Shown here in pieces: positions 1 through 8,749 of a DNA stretch of 64,000 nt. A program made the translations under genes and the position numbers. The notes beneath the pieces are model-generated. The model ran no database searches. It worked only from the letters and a program-made list of their open reading frames with translations, and was not told where the DNA came from. Within the stretch, counting starts at the first letter, position 1, and every line of letters starts with the position of its first letter. This stretch comes from Mangrovicoccus ximenensis (GTDB lineage: Bacteria > Pseudomonadota > Alphaproteobacteria > Rhodobacterales > Rhodobacteraceae): the NCBI RefSeq assembly GCF_003056725.1, contig NZ_QBKZ01000001.1, positions 746,902-810,901 on the forward strand, given 5' to 3'.

Positions 1-12
1 CGGGGCGCTTCC

Positions 13-1005
13 ATGGCTGACATCGTCCTGCGGACCGAGGGGGCGGCCGGGCGGATCACGCTGAACCGTCCGGACAAGCTGAATGCCCTGACCCATGGCA
101 TGTGCCTGGCGATCGAGGCGGCGCTCGACGGCTGGAGCCGGGATGACGGCATCGCGCTGGTGCTGATCGATGCGGCGGGCGAGAAGGCGTTCTCGGCGGG
201 CGGGGACCTGCGCTTCATTCACGACGCGGCGGTCGCGGGCGACTATGCGGTGCCGCGGGAGTTCTGGCGCGACGAGTACCGCCTGAACCTGAAGATCGCG
301 GAATATCCGAAGCCGGTGGTCAGCCTGATGCAGGGCTATGCCATGGGCGGCGGGGTCGGGATCGGCTGCCATGCCTCGCACCGCGTGGTCTGCGAGACCA
401 GCCGCCTCGCGATGCCGGAATGTTCGATCGGGCTGGTCCCGGATGTCGGCGGCACCTGGCTGCTGAGCCAGGCGCCCGGGCATGTCGGCGAATTCCTGGC
501 GCTGACGGCCGGGCGGATGGGGCCGGGAGATGCGGTCTTTGCCGGATTTGCCGATCACTACCTGCCGCGCGACCGCTGGCCGGAGCTTACGGCGAAGCTG
601 GCCAGGGGCACGGTCTCGGCGGTGGCCGACATGGCGGAGCCCGCCCCGGCCGCGAGCCTGGAAGGGGACCGCGGCTGGATCGACAGCGCCTTTTCGCTGG
701 GCGGCACCGGGCCGATCCTGGAGGCGCTCGGCGAGATGGACTTCGCCGCGCCGCAGCGCGGGCGCTGTCGCCGCCAGGACGGCAACGGCTGCCCGGCTTG
801 CTCCGCATTGCCCTCCGTCAGCAGCCAGGCGAATGGTGCTCCGGCGGCGCGCTTGTCCAATGGGTTCCCGGCGGCACCGGTCCATGCGGGGTTTCGCGGC
901 GCCTGTCGGGCCGAGACTGCGGCCGCGCTCCCCGGTGCAGTCCGGCGAGCCGAAGCCACGGGAAATGCCGCGCAGGCGCCTGCGCCGTCCGTGCCTCCGG
1001 AATGA
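13..1005 (+). pseudogene. Enoyl-CoA hydratase/3-hydroxyisobutyryl-CoA hydrolase-family gene, 3' end lost
   Basis: The first ~247 codons (to about 755) read as a crotonase-fold protein: the N-terminal LNRPDKLNAL motif, the oxyanion-hole stretch AFSAGGDLR and the GYAMGGGVGIG helix are all present. The length and the MPECSIGLVPDVGG segment resemble 3-hydroxyisobutyryl-CoA hydrolase, a valine-catabolism enzyme, rather than a short hydratase. After 'LGEMDFAAPQ' the frame continues for ~80 residues of Ala/Pro/Arg-rich sequence with no crotonase character, and I could not find the missing C-terminus in another frame. I infer 3' truncation by rearrangement. Stretch 756-1131 holds no other recognisable gene. 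Confidence 0.6.
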
Positions 1006-1131
1006 CCTTGAGGACAAAATCAATTCTTATCACCATAAGCTCATCGGCGCGCCGTTCCCGCCGCGACGCGGATCGCCTATCAGAACACCACCCGTTTCCC
1101 CTTGGCCCTTCTGCCGAAAGGATTTTCCCCG

Positions 1132-1605
1132 ATGCGCCTTGCCCGCACTGCCCTCTCCGCCACGCTGTTCCTCGCCGCCACCGCGGCATGCGGCACCGCC
1201 TTCGCTCAGTCCGCAGAGCGCGATTACGCGGCCGAAGAGGCCAACCGCGCCCTTGTCGTCGAGTTCTACGAGGGCGTGTTCCAGCGGCACGAGGTGGAGA
1301 AGAGCGCGGAAGTCCTGGCCGAGGACTACATCCAGCACAACCCGCACGTGCCTGACGGCAAGGCGCCCTTCGTGACCTACTTCACCGGCCTCTTCGCAGA
1401 GAACCCCGACGCGCGCTCGGAAATCAAGCGCAGCGCCGCGGATGGAGACCTCGTCTGGCTGCATGTCCATTCCACCGCCGGACCCGAAGACCGCGGCCGT
1501 GCCATTGTCGATATCTTCCGCGTCGAGGACGGCATGATCGCCGAACATTGGGACGTGATCCAGCCGGTGCCGGAAAGCTCGGCCAACGACAACACCATGT
1601 TCTGA
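1132..1605 (+). CDS. Secreted SnoaL-like (NTF2-fold) protein
   Basis: 157 residues. The start MRLARTAL is preferred over an upstream in-frame ATG because it opens a clean signal peptide (basic start, Ala/Leu core, AQS-type cleavage near residue 25) and has an AAAGGA-like ribosome site. The mature part, EEANRALVVEFYEGVFQRHEVE..LAEDYIQHNPHVPDGKAPF, is the pattern of the SnoaL-like polyketide-cyclase family in which a predicted SnoaL aldol-condensation-like domain is exported. The substrate is unknown. It is monocistronic and followed by two hairpin terminators. The family call is strong; the function is open. Confidence 0.75.
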   Translation: MRLARTALSATLFLAATAACGTAFAQSAERDYAAEEANRALVVEFYEGVFQRHEVEKSAEVLAEDYIQHNPHVPDGKAPFVTYFTGLFAENPDARSEIKRSAADGDLVWLHVHSTAGPEDRGRAIVDIFRVEDGMIAEHWDVIQPVPESSANDNTMF

Positions 1606-1715
1606 GGCGGGGCCGCAGCCCTACCTGACGCACAGCACATGGCGGGCATTCCGGGAATGCGCGGCTCGCAGGCTTGAGCGCCCGGCCGATACATCATAAG
1701 TGTACACATGAAAGC

Positions 1716-1742
1716 GGCGCCCGGGAAACTTGGCGCCTTTTT
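1716..1742 (+). terminator. Hairpin terminator after the SnoaL-like gene
   Basis: GGCGCC (1716-1721) pairs with GGCGCC (1732-1737) across a 10-base loop and is followed by five T. It is a modest intrinsic terminator. Confidence 0.5.
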
Positions 1743-1762
1743 CAACCTCCCTGTTGGACTTC

Positions 1763-1790
1763 GGCCGAGCTTTGTCTCGGCCTTTTTTTT
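1763..1790 (+). terminator. Strong rho-independent terminator
   Basis: A perfect 7-bp stem, GGCCGAG (1763-1769) with CTCGGCC (1776-1782), is followed by a run of eight T. It stops + strand transcription before the convergent remnants. Confidence 0.8.
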
Positions 1791-1820
1791 GCCCGAAGCC
1801 TGCGCCCGGCGGGCGGCCCG

Positions 1821-2194
1821 TCAGAAGGCGACCAGCAGCGCGCCCATCAGGGCCGTGGCGAGCGCGGCATAGCCGCCATCCAGCAGCACCAGCTGCAGCG
1901 AGCGCCGCTCGGCAAGCGCCAGCATCCTGAGCCAGGGCACGACGAAGAAGAGCCCGCCTTCCAGCCCCGCAACCGATCCCAGAGCCAAGTTGGAGGTCAG
2001 CCCCGACACGAAGAAGATGTGCCGCGGAAGCCCGCCGACAGCAGCATTGCCAGCGCGGAGGCAAGGAGCGCCGCCGGGCTGTCCGCCCGGACCGGTGCCA
2101 CAGGCCTCAGCTTGCGGGCGAAGGGCGCGCGGTACCACAGCAGCCCCGCCGCCCAGGCCGCAGCAGCCGCGGCGATCACGTTCCAGAACCCCAT
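1821..2194 (-). pseudogene. DUF1761 membrane protein with frameshift
   Basis: The N-terminal half (MGFWNVIAAAAAAWAAGLLWYR, start at 2194) and the C-terminal half (LALGSVAGLEGGLFF...LLDGGYAALATALMGALL, ending at 1821) both match the DUF1761 small membrane-protein pattern. They lie in different frames that meet near 2000-2020. A single-base indel there would restore a protein of ~125 residues with about four hydrophobic segments. It could be a real frameshift or a sequencing error. Function unknown. Confidence 0.5.
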
Positions 2195-2206
2195 GGCGTT
2201 TTCCGC

Positions 2207-2395
2207 TCACGTGCCGTTGGGGAAATCTGTGCGCATCGTCAGAGGCTTGATCGCCTCGATCTGGCCCTTCAGCTCTTCGAGCCGGTTCGACATGACGCCA
2301 TGCGCATAGGAGACGAGCGGCAGGCGCAGCGGCGGCTCGGCCTCGGCGGCGACCTCTGGCAGGATCGCGGCCGCGCGCACCGGATTGCCCTTCTG
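2207..2395 (-). pseudogene. Short-chain dehydrogenase C-terminal fragment
   Basis: The last ~60 residues (GNPVRAAAILPEVA..PPLRLPLVSYAHGVM) match the C-terminal tail of SDR oxidoreductases, where the usual form is GDPAKAA...PPLRLPLG. The Rossmann fold and YxxxK catalytic region are absent. The upstream sequence to 2627 is Gly/Pro/Arg-rich without homology that I can recognise. This is a dead 5'-truncated fragment just upstream of the DUF1761 remnant. Confidence 0.5.
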
Positions 2396-2627
2396 GGTGC
2401 CCCAGAGTCCTGCTGCAGGATGCGGCGCAGCCGTCACCGGAGGCCATGGCCCGAGGCCGCCGCGCTTCCCTGAGCCGGTTGCGCCCATTCGCAGCCGCCC
2501 ACCCTGTCCTGCGCGGACGGCACTGCGTCCTGCTGAACCTGCGCCCCGGTCCGCTCCTGCGCCGCCGCGCCGCCTGACGCGGGAAAGCGGGCCGCCCCTC
2601 CCCTGGCGGCCCCGCCCCTCCCCGGCC

Positions 2628-3830
2628 TCAGCCGAGGATGTTGAAGCCCGGCCCGTAGGGATAGCCGGTGATGTTCTCGGCGCCGTCTTCCGTGATCACG
2701 AGGATGTCGTGCTCGCGGTAGCCGCCCGCGCCGGGCTGGCCTTCGGGAATGGTCAGCATCGGCTCCATCGAGATCACCATGCCGGGTTCCAGCACGGTGC
2801 CGATGTCCTCGCGCAGCTCCAGCCCCGCCTCGCGCCCGTAGTAATGCGACAGCACGCCGAAGGAATGGCCGTAGCCGAAGGTGCGGTACTGCAAGAGGCC
2901 GCGCTCGGCGAGGAAGGCGTTGATCTTCTCCGTCACCTCGTCGCAGCGCGCCCCCGGCACCAGGAGCGACATGCCGAATTCATGCGCCGCCACATTCGCC
3001 TCCCAGACCTTCAGGCTGGCAGCGTCCGGTTCCCCGAGGAACAGCGTGCGTTCGAGCGCGGTGTAATAGCCCGAGATCATCGGGAAGGCGTTGAGGCTCA
3101 GGATGTCGCCCTGCTGCAGCACCCGCGCCGTCACCGGGTTATGCGCGCCGTCGGTATTGATGCCCGACTGGAACCAGACCCAGGTGTCGCGGTACTCGGC
3201 CTCGGGAAACCGCCGGGCAATCTCCAGCTCCATCGCGTCGCGCCCGGCCATCGCCACGTCGATCTCGCGCACGCCCGCCCGGATCGCCGCGCGGATCGCG
3301 TAGCCGCCGGCATCGGCGACCTGCGCGCCCTGCTTGATCAGCGCGATCTCGGCCGGGGATTTGACCATCCGCTGCCGCATCGAAGCGGGCGCGATGTCGA
3401 TGCAGGCGGCGGGCTTCAGGAAGCTGTCCATCAGCCCTTTCTGCGCCAGCGTCAGGTGGTCCGCCTCGTAGCCGATCACCTGCCCCTCGCCCGCCACCGA
3501 GCGCACCGCGCGCCAGTAGTTGTTCCGCGCCCAGTCGGTATAGGTGATGTTGTCGCCATGGCAGCGCCGCCAGGGCTGCGCCGCGTCGATCCCGGCGCTG
3601 ATCGTCACGCTGTCCGCCGCCGTCACCACCAGCCCGTAGGGGCGTCCGAAGCTGCAATGGAGGAAGCCCGAGTAATAGGCGATCGCCTGCATCGAGGTCA
3701 GCACGCAGGCGCCGACGCCCTCGGCCGCCATCGCGGCGCGCAGCCCGGCAAGGCGGGCGTCGTATTCGGCAGGGGCGAAGGGCAGCACGCGGCTGCCTTG
3801 GTGGAAACGGTAGAAGTCGGGGCGCTCCAT
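2628..3830 (-). CDS. Creatinase (creatine amidinohydrolase)
   Basis: 401 residues, the full family length. It hydrolyses creatine to sarcosine and urea in the cytoplasm. Residues ~1-155 form the creatinase N-domain (YYSGFLHCSFGRPYG, SAGIDAAQPWRR, DNITYTDWARNNYWRAV). The C-terminal 'pita-bread' domain carries WFQSGINTDGAHNPVT with the catalytic His, SLNAFPMISGYYTALERT, and YGHSFGVLSHYYGREAG. These match characterised Pseudomonas creatinases almost motif for motif, so creatinase is preferred over generic M24 peptidase. The start at 3830 has AAGG nine bases upstream. An in-frame ATG at 3839 has no spacing for a ribosome site. No sarcosine oxidase gene is adjacent. Confidence 0.9.
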   Translation of the reverse strand: MERPDFYRFHQGSRVLPFAPAEYDARLAGLRAAMAAEGVGACVLTSMQAIAYYSGFLHCSFGRPYGLVVTAADSVTISAGIDAAQPWRRCHGDNITYTDWARNNYWRAVRSVAGEGQVIGYEADHLTLAQKGLMDSFLKPAACIDIAPASMRQRMVKSPAEIALIKQGAQVADAGGYAIRAAIRAGVREIDVAMAGRDAMELEIARRFPEAEYRDTWVWFQSGINTDGAHNPVTARVLQQGDILSLNAFPMISGYYTALERTLFLGEPDAASLKVWEANVAAHEFGMSLLVPGARCDEVTEKINAFLAERGLLQYRTFGYGHSFGVLSHYYGREAGLELREDIGTVLEPGMVISMEPMLTIPEGQPGAGGYREHDILVITEDGAENITGYPYGPGFNILG

Positions 3831-3839
3831 GCGGATCAT

Positions 3840-4323
3840 CCTTGGTCGGGCCGGAGCCGCGGACCGGGGGGATCTCCCCCTGCCGCGGCGGCGGCAAAGC
3901 AAGATCCCGGCGTGCAGGACGGGGTGACGGGCCCGCTTCGCGCGGCGGCGACGCCATCGCCTGCCCTGCGCGGGATATTTGCCGAGTCCCGCCGCCCGCG
4001 CAAGCGCGAAACGCGCTACCCGTCCGGCTCCGCCGTGCCTTCCGGGCGCAGGACCGGACAAGATGATAGGCCAGCTCGCGCAGGCCGCCCGAGGGCGCGG
4101 CATTGGGATCGCCCGGAAGACAGACCGGGTACCGGCGCAGCAGCACCTCCCAGGCCAGCTCGAACCGGTCATGGCCGCGCCCCGCCTTCCGGCTCGGGCA
4201 GGGCGATGGCGGAGCGCCGTCCCCCGTCCACCTCCCAGGCCAGCACGTTGCCATGGCTGCCGCTGCCCGCGGAGGCAGCAAAGACCTAGAGTTCCGGCAC
4301 GCCGTCGGCCCCGGGATCGGCCA
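3840..4323. other. Gap with unrecognised remnant
   Basis: No gene is called. On the - strand, stretches such as GSHGNVLAWEVDGGRRSAIALPEPEGG and RFELAWEVLLRRYPVCLPGDPNA read protein-like in different frames, suggesting a frameshifted fragment upstream of creatinase. I do not recognise the family. Confidence 0.3.
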
Positions 4324-4354
4324 CATCCGGCTCTGGGCCCCATCGCCGCTGTTC
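4324..4354 (+). repeat. 31-bp inverted repeat, left copy
   Basis: These 31 bases are identical to the reverse complement of 20575-20605. The flanks diverge immediately on both sides. In frame the copy encodes IRLWAPSPLF in both places. It lies exactly at the join between the helicase body and its DUF3427 domain. Confidence 0.95.
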
Positions 4355-4948
4355 ATGCAGGCCGGAGACGGGCTCCGCCTGCGCCGCGAGGACCCGAGCG
4401 GCGCGCTGCCGGGCATGGTGGACGAGCTGTGCGAATGGCGCGAGGCGCAACCGGCTCCCGAAAGGCAAGCCGCCGAGAGCGGCGCGGGCTGGCAGACCGC
4501 GCCGGAACTCTGGCGCGAGTACATGCGCGAGGACATCCCGCGGCTGTTCGGAACCAGCTTCAGCCCGGGCAACTGGAATTCGGGCATCGTGCGCCTCGGC
4601 GCCGACCTCGTCCTGCTGACGACCCTGAAGAAAGCGAACATGACGGCCGGCAACCACTATGATGACGGCTTCCTCTCGGCCTCGCGGATGCAGTGGCAGA
4701 GCCAGACCCGGACCCGCCGCGACAGCCGGATCGGCCGGATGCTCAAAGGCGCGGAACCGGGAAGCCGCGTGCACCTCTTCGTCCGGAACGGCAAGCTGCG
4801 CAGCGGCAGGGCGGCGCCGTTCCTCTATTGCGGCCGTCCGGTCTTCGAGGGCTGGGAGGGCGAGACCCCCATCACCGTCACCTGGCGCCTGCCCGAAGAC
4901 GTGCCGCCGCACCTGCGCCCTGCGCTCGGGATCGGGACGGCGGTCTGA
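4324..4948 (+). pseudogene. DUF3427 C-terminal domain severed from PLD-helicase
   Basis: About 207 residues, open at the 5' side, contain the DUF3427 signature: WREYMREDIPRLFG, LVLLTTLKKANM, HYDDGFLSASRMQWQSQT, LFVRNGKLRSG, PFLYCGRPVFEGWEGE. DUF3427 normally forms the C-terminus of PLD/DEAD-box helicase proteins. The helicase at 20572-22836 on the other strand lacks this domain and ends in the same IRLWAPSPLF peptide. Joining the two at the 31-bp repeat gives one continuous ~950-residue protein. No start codon with a ribosome site is evident here, so the fragment is probably not translated alone. Confidence 0.85.
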
Positions 4949-5122
4949 TCGCCGGCTCCCGCCGCCGGCCCCGGTCGTGGCTGTGCGGAGGCCGGTGGTA
5001 TTTCTGGCGCAGTTGCTCTGTTCAGTTCGAATATGTGAACCCACATATTGACCGCAATGGAGGCTGGCGCCGATGATCTTGGGGTAAATTGGAAGACCGC
5101 AGGAATGGAAGCCCCTCAGCAC

Positions 5123-5600
5123 ATGACCCGGATGCCCGGCCCGCTTGCTGAGCGCTGCGTCTCCGTCGATCTCGAAGTCGACCCGAAGGCCGCGCGGATC
5201 TTTGCCATGGCGGCCGTCTGGCCTGGGGACCGCCGTCCGGCGCTATCCGTCAAGGGCGACAGCCCGGCGGCGCTGGACCGGCTCGAGGCCGCGCCCATCG
5301 ACACGCTCTGGCTGAACCCGCTGGCCTTCCCGCGCAACCCGTACCACCACCTCGTCAAGCACTACCATGACGGGCGGCTGCAGGCGGGGCATGTGAACGA
5401 TCCCGAAGAGGACGCGCGGCTGGTCTTCGCCGTGCTGGAGAACCAGATCGCGGCGCTCGGCGAGATGGCCCGCGCCGCGCCGGACTCCGTCGCCGCCTAT
5501 CACTATCTCGCCACGCGGATGGAGGAGGCCGCCGGCTTCGACGCGGTGTTCCGCGAGCTGCGGCAGGCACCGGTGCCCTCGCCGCAGGAGGCCGAGGCCG
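5123..5600 (+). pseudogene. RecQ-family helicase, N-terminal exonuclease-like fragment
   Basis: The start MTRMPGPLAERCVSVDLEVD opens the DEDD-exonuclease-like N-terminal domain found on the long alphaproteobacterial RecQ-like helicases (PIDTLWLNPLAFPRNPYHHLVKHYHD, HVNDPEEDARLVFAVL). Two defects are visible. The block expected between 'ALDRLEA' and 'APIDTLW' (roughly 30 residues with a GHN-type motif) is missing in frame. Homology also stops near 5600, where the sequence runs into the antisense of another RecQ piece. It follows the DUF3427 fragment by 174 bp in the same direction, suggesting the helicase and RecQ genes were once neighbours. Confidence 0.7.
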
Positions 5601-5604
5601 CCGT

Positions 5605-7492
5605 CCGGTCGCGGCCGTCGCGAGAGAGCCCGCGCAGGAGCTTCTCGACGATGTCCGGCCGCACCCCGGCATGGCCGCCATCGCGCAGCGCCTGGCAGGT
5701 CTCGGCCAAGTTCAGCGGCAGCGGGTCGTTCTTTTCGGCCTCCGGGGCGGCCTCGCGCATCGCCGCGATCAGGCCGGTTTCCAGCGAGGCGGCTTCGGCC
5801 AGCCGGTGCGGCGATTGCCCGGCGACCCCGGCATGGACGAAGGCGGTCACGGCCAGGTCGTTGCGGGCAAGCCCGAAGATCTCCAGATCGGCCATCGCCT
5901 TTGACAGCGCCCCGGCCGTCAGCCCGCTGGCCCCGGTCAGGTCGTCGGTGGAGATGCCCTCTTCGGGCGGGGCGTTCATCAGGTGGCGGACGATGTCCAG
6001 AAGCTGCCGCCGCCGCGTGCCGGTGATCGCGGCGGTGCCAAGGAGCCGTTCGGCCTCGGCCATGTCGCGGATGCGCAGCGAGGAGGGAAAGACCTGCACC
6101 CGGTTCTCCTCGCGGCTGAGCAGCGTCGCCTCCTCCAGCCAGGAGATCGCGGTCTTGACCCGCGTGTCGTCGGTCGCGTCCTCGCGCTCGAATTCGCGGT
6201 CCTTCTCGTCGCGGACGATCTCGCCCGTGGTGGCGATGACGGTGCCGCCCTGCTTCATGCGCGTGTCGATCCGGCGCAGCGCCTTCAGGATCGCGCCGAT
6301 CTCGCGGCGTTCCAGCCGCGACCGGGCCGAGAGCCTGAACTGGCGCTCCACATCGTCTTTCGCGAAAAGCAGCACGCAATCGGCATGGTCGCGGTCCCGC
6401 CCGGCGCGGCCCGCCTCCTGCAGGTAGTTCTCCAGCGATCCGGGGATGTCGCCATGGACGACGAGCCGGATGTCGGGCTTGTCGATCCCCATGCCGAAGG
6501 CATTGGTGGCGGCGATGATGCGCAGGTCGCCCGTGCGGAACCGCTCCTGGATTTCGCGCTTCTCCTCGGGCGAGCGCCCGGCATGGTAGTGCTCGGCGGC
6601 GAGCCCCTGGCTCTTGAGGAACTCGGCCACCTTCTCGGTGGCGGCGCGCGAAGCGCAATAGACCACCGCCCCCGAGGCGCCCTCGGCGGGCAGCTTGGCT
6701 TCGATCACGTCGAGGATGTCGCCCATCTTGGTGCCTGCCCTGGTCTCCCGCACCTCGAAGGCGAGATTGAACCGTGCCGCGCCGCCGTCGAGCAGCAGAA
6801 GGTCCGTGCCCAGCCGCGCCCGGAAATGCTCGCGAATGTCACGGATGACCTCGGGCTTGGCGGTGGCGGTCAGGCAGAGCACCGGGGCAGGGGGCTCGCC
6901 GCCGGAATATTCGCGGATGAAGCGGCCGATATAGCGGTAGTCGGGCCGGAAATCGTGGCCCCATTTCGACACGCAATGCGCCTCGTCGAGCACCCAGAGC
7001 CCGACCTCGCGCTGCGTCAGCACCGAGCGCACCGAGGCGCTGCGCAGCTGCTCGGGCGAGATCAAGAGGATCGCGGCCTCGCCCATCCGCACCCGGTCGA
7101 GCGCCTCCTGCCGCTCGGGCATCGACAGCATCCCGTTGATGGTGACGCCCGAGGAGATGCCCGTGCGTTCCAGCCCGGCGACCTGGTCGGCCATCAGCGC
7201 GACAAGCGGCGAGATCACCACCGTCAGCGCGCCGGTGCGATCGAACTTCGACAGCGCGGGCACCTGGTAGCAGACCGACTTGCCGGTGCCGGTCGGCAGG
7301 ATGCCGAGCACGCCGGTGCCCTGCATGGATTCCGCGACGATGCGCTCCTGCAGCGGGCGGCCGGTCTCGTCGGCGGGTTCGGGCCGGAAGGCGCCGAAGC
7401 CGAACCAGCGCTTCAGCGCGGCACCGGGGTCGGCCTTCTCGCGGCACCAGGCGCATGTGGCAAGGCCGCAGTCGCTGTCGCCGCGGGTCCGC
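5605..7492 (-). pseudogene. RecQ-family DNA helicase core, both ends lost
   Basis: The SF2 RecQ helicase core is complete: LPTGTGKSVCYQ (Walker A), VLDEAHCVSKWGHDFRPDYR (DEAH), LTATAKPEV, CASRAATEKVAEF, ATNAFGMGIDKPDIR and QEAGRAGRD. A winged-helix/RQC-like tail follows. The open frame continues upstream of the ATG at 7326 to about 7492 (CGLATCAWC, ALKRWFGFGAFRPEP), so 7326 is not the true start. It then hits an AraC fragment. Downstream, homology ends after KLLRGLSRDGR. The N-terminal domain lies on the opposite strand at 5123-5600. A truncated protein from the GTP/ATP-binding core could still be made from 7326, but I judge the gene broken. Confidence 0.75.
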
Positions 7493-7495
7493 GCC

Positions 7496-7649
7496 CGAGG
7501 TGAAGGTCTCGGACGTGGCGATGGATCACGGCTTCCTGCATTGGGGCCGGTTCTCGCAGGCCTACCGCAAGATGTTCGGCGAGCGCCCCTCGGACACGCT
7601 GCAGGGGCGCGGTCCGGCGGTGCTGCCTGCCGGGCCGGCCTATGCCTGA
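7496..7649 (+). pseudogene. AraC-family regulator, C-terminal HTH fragment
   Basis: Codons VKVSDVAMDHGFLHWGRFSQAYRKMFGERPSDTL are the last helix-turn-helix of an AraC/XylS regulator, including the typical GF..xGRFS..Y+..FGE.P. Everything upstream is replaced by antisense RecQ sequence. Its lost target is unknown. It ends convergent with the ureohydrolase gene. Confidence 0.8.
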
Positions 7650-7655
7650 GCGGCC

Positions 7656-8612
7656 TCAGCGGCGCTGCGGCACGCCGGGCAGGGCGCAGAGCATTTCATA
7701 GAGGAAATTCGCGGCGATCACCGCGGTGTTCCCGGCCATGTCATAGGGCGGGGACACCTCCACCAGGTCGCAGCCGACGAGGTTCAGCCCGGCGCAGCCG
7801 CGGATGATCTCGAGCCCCTGCATCGTGGTCAGCCCGCCGACCTCCACCGTGCCGGTGCCGGGCGCGAAGGCCGGGTCGAGGCTGTCGATGTCGTAGCTCA
7901 GATAGACCGGCGCATCGCCGATCTTGGCGCGGATCTCGGCCATCAGCGGCTTCAGCGAGGTGTGCCAGCACTCCTCGGCCTGGATCACCGTCCAGCCCTG
8001 TTTCCGTCCCCAGTCGAAGTCGTCCGCGGCATAGCCCGAGCCGCGCAGCCCGATCTGGAACACCTTGTCGTTCTGCAGGCAGCCCTCTTCCCACGCCCGG
8101 CGGAACGGGCAGCCATGCGCGGCGGTCTCGCCGAACATCTCTTCGTTGGTGTCGGAATGCGCATCGACATGGATCAGCGCGACCGGCCCGTGGCGTTCCT
8201 TCATCGCGCGCAGGATCGGCCAGGTCAGCGTGTGGTCGCCGCCCAGCGTCAGCGGCACCGCGCCATGGGCCAGCACGCCCCGGTAATGCTCCGCGATGAT
8301 CTCCACCGATTTCTTCAGGTCGTAGAGATTGACCGGCACGTCGCCGATATCCGCGACCTGCAGATGCTCGAAGGGCGCGGCCCCCGTGGCCATGTTGTAG
8401 GGCCGGATCATCCGGCTCTCGTCGCGGATCTGGCGCGGACCCAGCCGCGTGCCCGGGCGGTTCGAGGTGCCGATATCCATCGGAATCCCGAGGAAGCAGG
8501 CATCGAGCCCCTCGGCCGTCTCCTGCGCGGGCAGGCGCATCATCGTCGCCGGGCCGCCGGTGCGGGGCATCTGGTTGCCGCCGAGCGGCTGGTTGAAGCG
8601 GTGGTCGCTCAT
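7656..8612 (-). CDS. speB: Agmatinase-family ureohydrolase
   Basis: 318 residues from the preferred start MSDHRFNQ (8612), which has AGGA six bases upstream; an in-frame ATG five codons earlier is less well placed. The arginase-fold metal motifs are intact: LTLGGDHTLTWP, IHVDAHSDTNE and LSYDIDSLDPAFAPGTGT supply the Mn-binding His and Asp residues. The enzyme cleaves a guanidino compound (agmatine or guanidinobutyrate) to urea and an amine. The exact substrate cannot be read from sequence. Creatinase lies nearby and a BCCT carrier is divergent, so guanidino-compound catabolism is a reasonable theme. Confidence 0.88.
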   Translation of the reverse strand: MSDHRFNQPLGGNQMPRTGGPATMMRLPAQETAEGLDACFLGIPMDIGTSNRPGTRLGPRQIRDESRMIRPYNMATGAAPFEHLQVADIGDVPVNLYDLKKSVEIIAEHYRGVLAHGAVPLTLGGDHTLTWPILRAMKERHGPVALIHVDAHSDTNEEMFGETAAHGCPFRRAWEEGCLQNDKVFQIGLRGSGYAADDFDWGRKQGWTVIQAEECWHTSLKPLMAEIRAKIGDAPVYLSYDIDSLDPAFAPGTGTVEVGGLTTMQGLEIIRGCAGLNLVGCDLVEVSPPYDMAGNTAVIAANFLYEMLCALPGVPQRR

Positions 8613-8749
8613 CTTGGGTCCTTTCATGGGCAGGCCGACACCGCGCAGGCGCGCGGCGGGGCCGAAAAGAGGGAAACCGGCGGAACCATGCCGTCCGACG
8701 GGCCGTTGGCCCTCGCGATATCCGGATTTCGCAACGTGGAGCCAGTCAT

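Noticed and set aside
2385-4289. 634-codon open frame antisense to creatinase
   Set aside because: It is the mirror of a perfectly conserved gene, and its sequence is the His/Arg/Gln-rich type produced by GC-rich antisense frames.
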